Assembly: GCA_945900685.1 (NCBI GenBank)
Contig: CAMDJS010000054.1
Span: forward strand, 1-12,893
Origin: Bordetella parapertussis
GTDB taxonomy: Bacteria; Pseudomonadota; Gammaproteobacteria; Burkholderiales; Burkholderiaceae_C
Reading direction: 5' to 3'
DNA: 12,893 nucleotides
Shown: positions 1-6,682 of the stretch, in pieces
Layout: each line of letters opens with the position of its first letter
How positions within the stretch are numbered: the first letter of the stretch is position 1
The notes under the pieces: model-generated
Database searches by the model: none
What the model was told of the DNA's origin: nothing
The model's input: the letters and a program-made list of their open reading frames with translations, nothing else
Made by a program: the position numbers and the translations under genes

Positions 1-241
1 GATTGTCTTCACGAAGTTGCCTCACAGACTGTTCATGATTTTCTTGGCGTCTTTGATCCGCCTGTTGCTCCCTATATCTGCGAGACTCTTCCCTAGCTTG
101 TCTTGCCTCTTCTCTTGCCCGTCTGGCTTCTTCCAGCGCTTCTCGAGCGTAGGAATCTTTGTCATAGTTGTTATTTTGTGCAAAAGAGGTGCTACAAACA
201 CATAACACCACAATTAAAACCAACTGAAGAAGATTTTTCAC
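1..241 (-). CDS. Small secreted Glu/Arg-rich coiled-coil protein, 3' end beyond left edge (partial)
   Basis: An open frame starts at GTG (239-241) and stays open to the window edge, giving 80 residues. A strong Shine-Dalgarno GAGGTG (247-252) lies 5 nt before the GTG, which decides the start. Residues 1-22 form a signal peptide: MKN, a hydrophobic stretch LLQLVLIVVLCVC, then STSFA-Q with likely signal peptidase I cleavage after residue 21. After an Asn/Asp/Tyr patch, residues from about 31 are rich in Glu, Arg, Gln and Ala with EEARRAREEARQAREE-like heptads, so a long charged helix or coiled coil in the periplasm is likely. Eight of its 13 arginines use AGA or AGG, rare in the core genes of this window, and the gene is AT-richer; both suggest recent acquisition. 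I do not recognise the family and assign no function. The start and signal peptide are well supported; the rest of the protein lies outside the window. Confidence 0.72.
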   Translation of the reverse strand, partial: MKNLLQLVLIVVLCVCSTSFAQNNNYDKDSYAREALEEARRAREEARQAREESRRYREQQADQRRQENHEQSVRQLREDN

Positions 242-246
242 AGCAG

Positions 247-252
247 CACCTC
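247..252 (-). promoter_or_regulatory. Shine-Dalgarno GAGGTG of the left-edge secreted protein
   Basis: GAGGTG on the minus strand is a six-base match to the 16S rRNA anti-SD. It sits 5 nt before the GTG start at 241 and is the main reason for accepting this non-ATG start. Confidence 0.65.
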
Positions 253-377
253 ACCATTAAAGTTGTAGGGTTTCATGATAATTCAATAAAGATATTTAAA
301 TTTGACTTTAGCAGCGTAGAGGTATGAACAAGTCATTACTGGGCTATTCAAATCATTTAAGCAAAACAGAGTGCAAC

Positions 378-483
378 CTCGCTTAGGGGGACCCATTTCA
401 GAATTAGGGGGGTGGGGGTACGGTGGGGTGGGGTCTGGCAGGAAATTGATGGGGGGTACCCCATCCAAAATGCGCTAAGTGAG
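378..483. repeat. Guanine-rich element bounded by an imperfect 9-bp inverted repeat
   Basis: CTCGCTTAG (378-386) and CTAAGTGAG (475-483) are inverted copies with one mismatch. Between them lies a segment with plus-strand G runs at 386-390, 407-412, 414-418, 425-428, 430-433 and 451-456, ending in the palindrome GGGGTACCCC (453-462). The inverted repeats could be the ends of a small mobile or palindromic element, but no target-site duplication is visible, so this may be chance. The origin is unknown. Confidence 0.35.
407..433 (+). other. Potential G-quadruplex motif
   Basis: Four consecutive guanine runs of 6, 5, 4 and 4 bases are separated by loops of 1 (T), 6 (TACGGT) and 1 (T) bases. This meets the usual G4 rule (four runs of at least three G, loops of 1-7) with room to spare. 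The G-rich strand is the plus strand, so it is the template strand for any minus-strand transcript reading through from tRNA-Ser or into the left-edge gene. Whether it folds or matters in the cell is not shown. Confidence 0.6.
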
Positions 484-501
484 CCTTAATTGCAGACCTG
501 T

Positions 502-525
502 CTTTTGGGTATGCTTTTGGGTATG
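502..525 (+). repeat. Perfect 12-bp tandem direct repeat
   Basis: CTTTTGGGTATG occurs twice head to tail (502-513 and 514-525) with no mismatch, just beyond the terminator that follows tRNA-Ser. Short direct repeats beside a tRNA 3' end can be integrase arm-type sites or island remnants. That is an inference, because no integrase or second attachment copy is visible in this window. Confidence 0.7.
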
Positions 526-530
526 TATAA

Positions 531-555
531 AACAAAAACGCCCCGAAAGGGGCGT
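531..555 (-). terminator. Rho-independent terminator of the tRNA-Ser / lysC operon transcript
   Basis: Read on the minus strand, the stem ACGCCCC / GGGGCGT (538-555) closes a 4-nt TTTC loop and is followed by TTTTTGTT (531-538). A GC-rich stem, tight loop and U-tract make a classic intrinsic terminator. It lies about 15 nt after the encoded CCA of tRNA-Ser and probably ends the whole cysS-to-tRNA operon. Confidence 0.85.
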
Positions 556-569
556 ATTCATTGAAGCAC

Positions 570-662
570 TGGCGGAAACGAAGGGATTCGAACCCTTGAT
601 GAGGCTCAACACCCCATACTCCCTTAGCAGGGGAGCACCTTCGGCCACTCGGTCACGTTTCC
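570..662 (-). tRNA. tRNA-Ser (anticodon GCU)
   Basis: The 93-nt class II tRNA has acceptor stem GGAAACG / CGTTTCC, discriminator G and an encoded 3' CCA (570-572). Its anticodon stem CTCCC / GGGAG holds the loop CTGCTAA with anticodon GCT (626-628), which reads AGC and AGU serine codons. The long variable arm ATGGGG / CCTCAT with one G-U pair and the T arm AAGGG-TTCGAAT-CCCTT are as expected for tRNA-Ser. It starts only 11 nt after the lysC stop on the same strand, which leaves no room for a promoter in the gap. It is therefore probably processed from the lysC transcript, or uses a promoter inside lysC. Confidence 0.96.
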
Positions 663-673
663 AGTCTTACAAA

Positions 674-1162
674 TTATGCCTGATTCTGCTCCAGTTCAAA
701 GGCTTTGTGCAGAGAGCGCACGGCCAATTCGAGGTATTTTTCATCAATTACCACTGAAGTCTTGATTTCGCTGGTGGAAATCATCTGAATATTGATGCCC
801 TCGCCGCTCAGGCACGCAAACATTTTGCTGGCGACACCGACATGGCTACGCATACCGATGCCCACAATAGATACCTTGCAAATCTTGTTATCACCCAGCA
901 CTTCAGGGTTGCCCAGTTCCGGCAACACCATGGTTTTCAGCAATTCAATGGCCCGGGCATGGTCGTTACGGTTGACGGTGAAGCTGAAGTCTGTGAGTCC
1001 GCCCTTGCTGATGTTTTGAATGATCATGTCGACTTCAATATTGGCTTCGGCCACGGTGCCCAAAATCTTGTGGGCAATACCGGGCTTGTCGGGCACACCG
1101 ATGATGGAAATTTTGGCTTCGTCGCGGGTAAATGCTATGCCGGATACGATGGCTTGTTCCAT
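674..1162 (-). CDS. lysC: Probable internal in-frame start producing aspartate kinase beta subunit
   Basis: Within lysC, Met261 (ATG at 1162) starts MEQAIVSGIAF and is preceded by GAGGAAG (1171-1177) with 8-nt spacing. This internal site is better than the one visible at the main start. In Corynebacterium and Bacillus, class II aspartokinase genes make a separate beta subunit from an in-frame internal start at the matching place; the C. glutamicum beta subunit begins with a similar MEEAVL sequence. The product would be 162 residues holding both ACT domains and would pair with the alpha chain to form the allosteric site. The position and SD are seen; use in this organism is inferred. Confidence 0.5.
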   Translation of the reverse strand: MEQAIVSGIAFTRDEAKISIIGVPDKPGIAHKILGTVAEANIEVDMIIQNISKGGLTDFSFTVNRNDHARAIELLKTMVLPELGNPEVLGDNKICKVSIVGIGMRSHVGVASKMFACLSGEGINIQMISTSEIKTSVVIDEKYLELAVRSLHKAFELEQNQA

Positions 1163-1942
1163 TTGTTCGTCTTCCTCAAAAGTAATCAAAGTGCCCGATT
1201 TGGCTTCCTGATTGATGTCGATATCCCAAGGTGTAAAGCTGGACAAAACGCGCAGTGGCACTTTGTATTTGCCTGCAAATTCCACTGAACGGATTTGCAA
1301 AACCTTGCTGCCAAGCGACGCCATCTCCAACATTTCCTCGAAGCTGACGGTGTGCAAGCGTTTGGCCTCAGGCACAACACGCGGGTCGGTGGTGTAGACA
1401 CCGTCCACATCGGTGTAAATCAAGCATTCAGCCGCTTTCATGGCAGCAGCGACTGCAACGGCAGAAGTGTCTGAACCGCCCCGGCCCAGCGTGGTGATGT
1501 TGCCTTGCGGGTCCACGCCTTGAAAACCAGTGATGATGACAACTTTGCCTTGTGCCAAATCTTGGCCCACACGAACATCATCAATCGATTCGATACGCGC
1601 TTTGGTGAATGCGTTGTTGGTGCGAATCGGGACTTGCCAACCTGCATAGCTGACAGATGGAATGCCTTGAGTTAGCAAAGCGATGGCCAGCAATGCAGAT
1701 GAAGCCTGTTCACCGGTGGCAGCCAATGCATCCAATTCGCGAAAATACGCATCACTGTAGGCGTCCCCAGCAAGTTCCTTGGCAAGCCCGAGCAACCTGT
1801 TGGTTTCACCGCTCATGGCAGAGGGCACAACCACCATTTGGTGTCCGGCTTTGGCCCATTTGGCCACGCGCTTTGCCACGTTTTGAATGCGTTCGGTCGA
1901 CCCCATGGAGGTGCCGCCGTATTTATGAACGATTAAAGCCAT
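674..1942 (-). CDS. lysC: Aspartate kinase, alpha subunit
   Basis: Catalyses ATP-dependent phosphorylation of L-aspartate, the first step to lysine, threonine, methionine and diaminopimelate. The 422-residue protein has the amino-acid kinase domain with KYGGTS (7-12), VVVPSAMSGETNRL (37-50), TLGRGGSDTSAVA (151-163) and YTDVDGVYTTDPRVV (176-190). Two C-terminal ACT regulatory domains follow (about 280-345 and 355-422), typical of lysine/threonine feedback-sensitive enzymes. Length and layout match the alpha/beta-type aspartokinases of Proteobacteria and Corynebacterium. The ATG at 1942 is the only start that keeps the kinase motif. No clear Shine-Dalgarno precedes it, and the gene starts 27 nt after the tilS stop, so it may depend on the upstream operon. 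tRNA-Ser follows after 11 nt. Confidence 0.97.
   Translation of the reverse strand: MALIVHKYGGTSMGSTERIQNVAKRVAKWAKAGHQMVVVPSAMSGETNRLLGLAKELAGDAYSDAYFRELDALAATGEQASSALLAIALLTQGIPSVSYAGWQVPIRTNNAFTKARIESIDDVRVGQDLAQGKVVIITGFQGVDPQGNITTLGRGGSDTSAVAVAAAMKAAECLIYTDVDGVYTTDPRVVPEAKRLHTVSFEEMLEMASLGSKVLQIRSVEFAGKYKVPLRVLSSFTPWDIDINQEAKSGTLITFEEDEQMEQAIVSGIAFTRDEAKISIIGVPDKPGIAHKILGTVAEANIEVDMIIQNISKGGLTDFSFTVNRNDHARAIELLKTMVLPELGNPEVLGDNKICKVSIVGIGMRSHVGVASKMFACLSGEGINIQMISTSEIKTSVVIDEKYLELAVRSLHKAFELEQNQA
1171..1177 (-). promoter_or_regulatory. Internal Shine-Dalgarno for the LysC beta subunit
   Basis: GAGGAAG on the minus strand, 8 nt before the in-frame ATG at 1162. It encodes part of the Glu-rich FEEDE segment of LysC, so the match could partly reflect coding constraint. 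Confidence 0.45.
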
Positions 1943-1969
1943 GAATAAAGTATGTGAAGACAGCGAAAG

Positions 1970-2968
1970 CTATCGATTGTACCAACCGAGCACATCCCCA
2001 TCCCGTCTGACAAACCCCCGCCCGACTTTGATATCGATCGCGTGCCCACGGGTGCGGCATGCCGCTATTTGAACCAGCAGAGCCTCCAACTGTTGGGAAC
2101 TGGCCTGAGCACCGCAATTGCTCAACCACAACCTGATGGCATTGGTTTGTCTGGCGTCTGTAAGTTGTTGCAAACGCGTAATAACCGGCGGTTCACCGAC
2201 CAATTCCAAATCCAGTTGCGCCAGCGTGACCAACAATTGTTGCGCTTGGGCTGAATGTCTGGCGCTTCTGGCAAATGTCTGTCGAAAAGCAGGAAAGGCT
2301 TTTTGCAACACAGGCAGCAATTGATGCCTGATCAAATTCCGCGTGAATTGCTGATCAAGGTTACTCGGGTCTTCTACCCAAGCCACACCTGTGGACACCA
2401 ACCAATCACGCAATTCAGCACCCGCTGCTTTCAACCAAGGTCTGTGTAACACCAAGCCGTGGCGTTCTGTTTTTTCAGGCATGGCTGACAAGCCCGGCAA
2501 ACCCGCACCACGAGACAAAGCAAGCAGCAGTGTTTCAACCTGATCATCTGCATGTTGAGCCAAAGCCACGTCCCGAATATTTCCGCCCCAATGGTTTTTC
2601 AAAGCGGAGGCAATCGCGGTGTAGCGACCGCGTCTGGCGGCATCTTCAGGGCTTTCGCCTTGGGTATGTCTGGCGTCAATCCGCTCAATGAGCAGCGGGA
2701 CTTTGAGTTGTTCACAAATTAAATGGCAATGACTTGCGAAATCGTCCGCTGCTTGTTGAATGCCGTGGTGCACGTGAACCGCTTTGACCTGATTCGGCCA
2801 ACGCGCAGCACACGCCAACAGCAAGGCCGTGGAGTCTGCGCCGCCGCTGAAAGCGACAGCAAAAGGCAACTCAGGTTTGAAGTGTTTTAAAGACAGGGAC
2901 TCAGGCAGTCCCGCAGCGATGACGCCTAGATCAACGTGTTTCAGCTTTGGTGTCGTTGAATCGGCCAT
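1970..2968 (-). CDS. tilS: tRNA(Ile)-lysidine synthase, short form
   Basis: Attaches lysine to C34 of the CAU-anticodon tRNA-Ile, using ATP, so that it reads AUA and is charged with isoleucine. The PP-loop motif SGGADST is at residues 41-47, followed by [37 protein letters not shown] and the EDPSN...RNLIRH segment that mark TilS rather than other PP-loop enzymes. At 332 residues it is about 100 shorter than E. coli TilS (432). The catalytic and middle helical domains are present, but the C-terminal tRNA-binding domain appears to be missing, with a clean stop after GWYNR. The ATG at 2968 is chosen; a longer frame to 3043 would only extend deeper into accA. The gene overlaps the accA end by 38 nt, implying translational coupling. 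Confidence 0.93.
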   Translation of the reverse strand: MADSTTPKLKHVDLGVIAAGLPESLSLKHFKPELPFAVAFSGGADSTALLLACAARWPNQVKAVHVHHGIQQAADDFASHCHLICEQLKVPLLIERIDARHTQGESPEDAARRGRYTAIASALKNHWGGNIRDVALAQHADDQVETLLLALSRGAGLPGLSAMPEKTERHGLVLHRPWLKAAGAELRDWLVSTGVAWVEDPSNLDQQFTRNLIRHQLLPVLQKAFPAFRQTFARSARHSAQAQQLLVTLAQLDLELVGEPPVITRLQQLTDARQTNAIRLWLSNCGAQASSQQLEALLVQIAACRTRGHAIDIKVGRGFVRRDGDVLGWYNR

Positions 2969-3908
2969 AGCTTTGCAGCCGTTCGTAACGCCTGTCGAGT
3001 AATTCTTTGGGTTGGAGGTCGCTGAGTTGACGCCATGCGTCATTCAAACCACGTTTGAGTTGAGAGGCCATCAACTTGGTGTCACGGTGAGCGCCGCCGA
3101 CAGGTTCATTCACTATTTTGTCTACCAGGCCCAAGGCTTTGAGTCTGTGTGCGGTGATGCCCAATGCATCTGCAGCATCTGCTGCGCGTTCAGAGGTTTT
3201 CCACAAAATGGAGGCGCAACCTTCTGGGCTGATGACAGAGTAAATAGAGTATTGCAACATCAGCAATTGGTCGGCCACACTGATTGCCAGCGCGCCGCCT
3301 GAGCCGCCCTCGCCGATGATGGTGGTGATGATGGGTACTTGCAGTTGCGCCATCTCGAAAATATTTCGTCCGATGGCTTCGCTTTGGCTGCGCTCTTCTG
3401 CATCAATGCCGGGAAATGCACCGGGCGTATCAACAAAGGTGAACACAGGTAGTTTGAATTTTTCTGCGGTTTTCATCAGGCGCAATGCCTTGCGATAGCC
3501 TTCAGGACGGGTCATACCGAAATTGCGCGCGGTGCGTTCTTTAGTGTCGCGGCCTTTTTGTTGACCCAGCACCATGCAGGCATTTCCGTTGAAGCGAGCC
3601 AAGCCACCAACGATGCTCAAGTCGTCTGAAAAATGCCGGTCGCCGTGCATCTCCACAAAGTCTGTGAATATTTCGCTGATGTAATCCAACGTGTAAGGGC
3701 GCTCTGGGTGGCGCGCGATCTTGGTGATTTGCCAAGGAGTCAAATCACTGTAAATGTCTTTGGTAAGTTGCTGGCTTTTTTTGGAGAGCTGATCAATTTC
3801 TTGAGAAATATCAACAGCAGATTCGACTTGCACGTAACGCAGTTCTTCAATTTTGGATTCAAGTTCTGCAATAGGTTGTTCGAAATCCAGGAAAGTTCTT
3901 TTGGCCAA
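2931..3908 (-). CDS. accA: Acetyl-CoA carboxylase carboxyltransferase, alpha subunit (TTG start)
   Basis: With AccD it forms the carboxyltransferase that moves the carboxyl group from carboxybiotin to acetyl-CoA, giving malonyl-CoA for fatty-acid synthesis in the cytoplasm. The 325-residue protein starts [17 protein letters not shown] (first residue read as Met), the usual AccA N-terminus. It contains [40 protein letters not shown], the [10 protein letters not shown] and [11 protein letters not shown] oxyanion-hole regions, and [10 protein letters not shown]. The TTG at 3908 has a near-perfect AAGGAGA 5 nt upstream. An ATG-only caller would extend to 4016 and add 36 unrelated residues overlapping the glycosylase gene. 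The gene lies 35 nt after the glycosylase stop, and tilS overlaps its end. Confidence 0.96.
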   Translation of the reverse strand: MAKRTFLDFEQPIAELESKIEELRYVQVESAVDISQEIDQLSKKSQQLTKDIYSDLTPWQITKIARHPERPYTLDYISEIFTDFVEMHGDRHFSDDLSIVGGLARFNGNACMVLGQQKGRDTKERTARNFGMTRPEGYRKALRLMKTAEKFKLPVFTFVDTPGAFPGIDAEERSQSEAIGRNIFEMAQLQVPIITTIIGEGGSGGALAISVADQLLMLQYSIYSVISPEGCASILWKTSERAADAADALGITAHRLKALGLVDKIVNEPVGGAHRDTKLMASQLKRGLNDAWRQLSDLQPKELLDRRYERLQSYGRFNDTKAETR

Positions 3909-3913
3909 TCGTT

Positions 3914-3920
3914 TCTCCTT
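3914..3920 (-). promoter_or_regulatory. Strong Shine-Dalgarno AAGGAGA deciding the TTG start of accA
   Basis: AAGGAGA on the minus strand lies 5 nt from the TTG at 3908. The strong site probably compensates for the weak start codon and argues against the upstream in-frame ATG at 4016. Confidence 0.8.
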
Positions 3921-3943
3921 TGTGGCAAGTTCCGCGCAAGGGC

Positions 3944-4591
3944 TTAGTAAGCCACGGGCTGCGGATCCAGCGAACGCCAAATATACCAAGTTGCCACACT
4001 GCAATAAGGATGCCAAGCGGCTGCCACCTCTCGCGCATCGCTGCGACTGACGGCCTCGCCGGAAAAATAGCTCTTGCTGATGCCATTGATCAAACCGACA
4101 TCGTCCAATGGCAGCACATTGGGACGCAAAAGATAAAAGATCAAAAACATTTCAGCGGTCCAGCGGCCAATGCCGCGAATGGCCACCAATTCTTCAATGA
4201 TGGCATCATCGTCCATCTCCGCCCATTTGCGTGTGTGCACAGCACCATTGGAAAAATGCAAGGCCAGATCAACCAAGTACTCCACCTTGCGAACCGATAA
4301 ACCGGCCGCGCGCATATCGTCTACTTTGAGTTTGAGCACAGAAGCAGGTGTCAGGGTTTTGCTAAGCGCAGTGAATCTGTCCCAAACCGATTGCGCAGCT
4401 TTGACAGAAATTTGTTGCCCAACAATGCTTCTGGCCAATGTAACGAAAGCGTCCCCGCGTGACTCTAGACATGCGTCGCCGAACTGAGGCATCAGCCGCC
4501 GCATCACACGGTCTTTCTTGGCCAAGTGCTTGCACGCCTCTTCCCAATAAGCGGGTGTGACGCGCTTGACCGGCAAAGCCTTTTTGACCAT
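3944..4591 (-). CDS. DNA-3-methyladenine glycosylase, HhH-GPD (AlkA-like)
   Basis: Base-excision repair enzyme that removes alkylated purines such as 3-methyladenine from DNA. The 215-residue protein has [12 protein letters not shown] (55-66), the helix-hairpin-helix [15 protein letters not shown] (135-149), and PLDDVGL (161-167), where the second Asp (164) aligns with catalytic Asp238 of E. coli AlkA. It lacks the AlkA N-terminal domain, which is usual for the shorter family members common in Burkholderiales. The start at 4591 forms a TGATG overlap with the cysS stop and has GGGAG 8 nt upstream; an alternative ATG at 4606 lies inside cysS. The coupling suggests it is expressed constitutively with cysS rather than through an adaptive-response regulator. 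Confidence 0.93.
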   Translation of the reverse strand: MVKKALPVKRVTPAYWEEACKHLAKKDRVMRRLMPQFGDACLESRGDAFVTLARSIVGQQISVKAAQSVWDRFTALSKTLTPASVLKLKVDDMRAAGLSVRKVEYLVDLALHFSNGAVHTRKWAEMDDDAIIEELVAIRGIGRWTAEMFLIFYLLRPNVLPLDDVGLINGISKSYFSGEAVSRSDAREVAAAWHPYCSVATWYIWRSLDPQPVAY

Positions 4592-5976
4592 CAGGCGCGC
4601 TCCCACAGTGTGCCCTGTGCTGAATCTTTCAGCACCACGCCCATGTCAAGCAGTTGTTGGCGAATTTGATCAGCTTTGGCAAAGTCTTTGGCTTGTTTGG
4701 CTGCAGCACGCGCAGCAATCAATTCGTTGATTTGCGCTGTTTCGTCTGCCGCATCCAAGTTGTTGCCGGTTTGCAAAAATACCAGTGGATCCGTTTGCAA
4801 CAAACCCAGCACGCCGCCCAAAGCTTTGAGCAGACCACTCAGCTCGGTAGATTGCGTGCGATTGACCTCAGCGGCTAAATCGAACAAGACAGCCACCGCC
4901 TCGGGGGTGCCGAAGTCTTCATTCATGGCGGCTTTGAAACGCGCTGCATGCGGAAGGTGCCAGTCAATCGCCACAGTCTGAGGTGCCGCCGCTTGCAACG
5001 CGGTGTACAAACGCTTGAGCGAAGCACGGGCATCATCCAAGTGCTGGTCACTGAAATTCAATGGGCTGCGGTAGTGGCTGCGCACCACAAAAAATCGTAC
5101 CTCTTCAGGTCGGTATTGCTTGAACACATCGCGAATGGTGAAAAAATTACCTAGGCTTTTGGACATCTTGACGTTGTCCACATTGATGAAGCCGTTGTGC
5201 ATCCAATAGGTCGCCATGCCAACACCAAGTGCACCTTCAGATTGCGCAATTTCGTTTTCATGATGAGGAAACTGCAAGTCAGCACCGCCGCCGTGTATGT
5301 CAAACGACTCACCCAACAAACTGCAGGCCATGGCAGAACATTCGATGTGCCATCCCGGGCGTCCAGTGCCAAATGCGCTGTCCCATTTGACATCAGCGGG
5401 CTCATCAGGCTTGGCGGCTTTCCACAATACAAAGTCGAGCGGGTCTTGTTTGCCGTCAAGCACGGCGACACGCTCACCGGCGTGTAGTTCATCCAAGGAT
5501 TTACCGGATAACTTACCGTAGCCGACAAATTTGCGCACCGCGTAATTCACATCCCCGTTGGTGCTGCGGTATGCCAAGCCTTTGTCTTCCAATTTGCCAA
5601 TCAAACTGAGCATGCCGGGCACATGGTCAGTCGCACGTGGTTCGGCCTGTGGGCGCTCAATCCCCAGCGCATCCGCATCTTGGTGCAACGCCTCAATCAT
5701 GCGATCGGTAAGTGTGCGAATAGATTCACCGTTGTCAGTAGCGCGCCGAATAATTTTGTCGTCAATGTCGGTGATGTTGCGCACATAGGTGACTTGGTAA
5801 CCGGATTGTTTCAACCAGCGCTGCACCACATCAAAGGCCACCATAGAACGGGCGTGCCCCATATGGCAAAAATCGTAAACAGTCATGCCGCATACATACA
5901 TGCGCACTTGTCCGGGTGTCAGGGACTGAAATTCCTGCACTGCACGCGCCAGCGTGTTGTAAATTCGAAGGGCCAT
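4591..5976 (-). CDS. cysS: Cysteinyl-tRNA synthetase
   Basis: Charges tRNA-Cys with cysteine in the cytoplasm. The 461-residue class I synthetase has the HIGH-type motif HMGH (38-41) and KMSKS (270-274). The zinc site for cysteine recognition fits C29, C213, H238 and E242 (ECSAM, PHHENE). The length is that of E. coli CysS (461). The ATG at 5976 gives MALRIYNTL, the normal N-terminus; an upstream ATG at 6024 would add 16 unrelated residues. No strong Shine-Dalgarno is seen. It is the first gene of the minus-strand operon and diverges from the TPR gene. The downstream glycosylase start overlaps its stop by one base. Confidence 0.98.
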   Translation of the reverse strand: MALRIYNTLARAVQEFQSLTPGQVRMYVCGMTVYDFCHMGHARSMVAFDVVQRWLKQSGYQVTYVRNITDIDDKIIRRATDNGESIRTLTDRMIEALHQDADALGIERPQAEPRATDHVPGMLSLIGKLEDKGLAYRSTNGDVNYAVRKFVGYGKLSGKSLDELHAGERVAVLDGKQDPLDFVLWKAAKPDEPADVKWDSAFGTGRPGWHIECSAMACSLLGESFDIHGGGADLQFPHHENEIAQSEGALGVGMATYWMHNGFINVDNVKMSKSLGNFFTIRDVFKQYRPEEVRFFVVRSHYRSPLNFSDQHLDDARASLKRLYTALQAAAPQTVAIDWHLPHAARFKAAMNEDFGTPEAVAVLFDLAAEVNRTQSTELSGLLKALGGVLGLLQTDPLVFLQTGNNLDAADETAQINELIAARAAAKQAKDFAKADQIRQQLLDMGVVLKDSAQGTLWERA

Positions 5977-5995
5977 CGTGATTGGGTTTGGAATA

Positions 5996-6024
5996 ATTGC
6001 ACACCAGCAGGTGCGTAATGTCAC
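5996..6024 (-). promoter_or_regulatory. Candidate sigma-70 promoter of the cysS operon
   Basis: On the minus strand GTGACA (6019-6024, one mismatch to the -35 consensus) is followed after 17 bp by TGCAAT (5996-6001, four of six matches to the -10). Transcription would start near 5989, leaving a short leader of about 13 nt before the cysS ATG. The -10 is weak, so other promoters in the divergent region are possible. Confidence 0.4.
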
Positions 6025-6121
6025 TCTACTACAATGGAGTCAGTATATCGAGGTCTTTGGGTTTGCCTCTTCCTTGAAGGTGCCATACATTTTTAATTCC
6101 ATGCGTCTTTACTCTTGTTTT

Positions 6122-6682
6122 ATGAATTTTTACACTGCAGTTTGCAAGCTTGCTCTCCTAGGCATGCTCGTAGTTTCTGGTGGTCTCAGTGTGCAAGCGC
6201 AAACTGTCACAGCAGTCACTTACAAAGGCACAGCGCATGATGAAGTACAAAAAAGCATGCAGGCACGCGAATGGTTCAATGCGCTGAGTCAAGTGGATTT
6301 GTACCTGACACAGCAACCACGGGATCCGCAAATGCGCTTTTGGCGCGCCAGGTTGCTTGAACAATTGAAGCAACCTGAAGAAGCGCTTGAAACTTACCTG
6401 GCACTCGCTCAGGATTACCCTGAACTGCCAGAAGTTCAAAACAACCTCGGCGTCATGCTGGCAGCCAAAGGCCGGGTCGACGAAGCCCGCGTAGCTTTTG
6501 AGCATGCCTTGCGCAACAACCCAAATTACGCAACTGCCCACGAAAACCTAGGCGATATATTTCTTCACCTTGCTCAACGCTCTTATGACAATGCTTTTCG
6601 CCTAAGCAACATTACTCAAAGTATTACTGTCAAAATCACTGCCCTTGAATCTGCTCTTCAACTTACTGTAGCCCCACCATGA
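6122..6682 (+). CDS. Periplasmic tetratricopeptide-repeat protein
   Basis: The 186-residue protein has a signal peptide (MNFYTAVCKL, hydrophobic core to about 20, GLSVQA-Q cleavage near 26) and then TPR helices. The clearest repeats are about 69-102 (PQMRFWRARLLEQLKQPEEALETYLALAQ) and 103-136 (PEVQNNLGVMLAAKGRVDEARVAFEHALRNNPN), with a partial repeat after 137. TPR domains bind other proteins; the partner is unknown. The start is uncertain: ATG at 6101 is also in frame and neither has a Shine-Dalgarno. A weak promoter (TTGCCT 6063-6068, 17 bp, TACATT 6086-6091) would start transcription near 6098 and so favours 6122. Its stop overlaps the next gene (ATGA), linking it to the periplasmic cyclophilin; it may be an accessory for envelope protein folding, by context only. 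Confidence 0.85.
   Translation: MNFYTAVCKLALLGMLVVSGGLSVQAQTVTAVTYKGTAHDEVQKSMQAREWFNALSQVDLYLTQQPRDPQMRFWRARLLEQLKQPEEALETYLALAQDYPELPEVQNNLGVMLAAKGRVDEARVAFEHALRNNPNYATAHENLGDIFLHLAQRSYDNAFRLSNITQSITVKITALESALQLTVAPP

Larger units (their letters stand above)
242..569. other. Gene-free segment between the left-edge gene and tRNA-Ser
   Basis: No convincing protein gene was found on either strand here. The part nearest the left gene (about 253-360) is AT-rich and presumably holds its leader and promoter, but I could not pick a clear -35/-10 pair. Positions 386-462 are strikingly guanine-rich on the plus strand. Further right lie a perfect 12-bp tandem repeat and the terminator of the tRNA-Ser transcript. 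The segment joins the 3' end of a tRNA gene, a common integration side for islands, but no integrase gene is visible in the window. Confidence 0.6.

Noticed and set aside
283..468. Proline-rich 61-codon minus-strand frame across the guanine-rich segment
   Set aside because: Composition follows directly from the G/C runs; no SD and no family resemblance, so a chance frame is more likely than a gene.
479..757. 92-codon plus-strand frame across tRNA-Ser
   Set aside because: It reads through the terminator and the tRNA in antisense and into lysC; not credible as a gene.
842..1288. 148-codon plus-strand open frame opposite lysC
   Set aside because: Antisense shadow of the ACT-domain region of a certain gene; no SD or domain.
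3909..4016. N-terminal extension of accA to the upstream ATG
   Set aside because: The added residues do not resemble AccA, overlap the glycosylase coding end, and bypass the strong SD next to the TTG at 3908.
6030..6035. TACAAT as -10 box for the TPR gene
   Set aside because: Good hexamer, but no acceptable -35 at 16-18 bp upstream, so not reported as a promoter.
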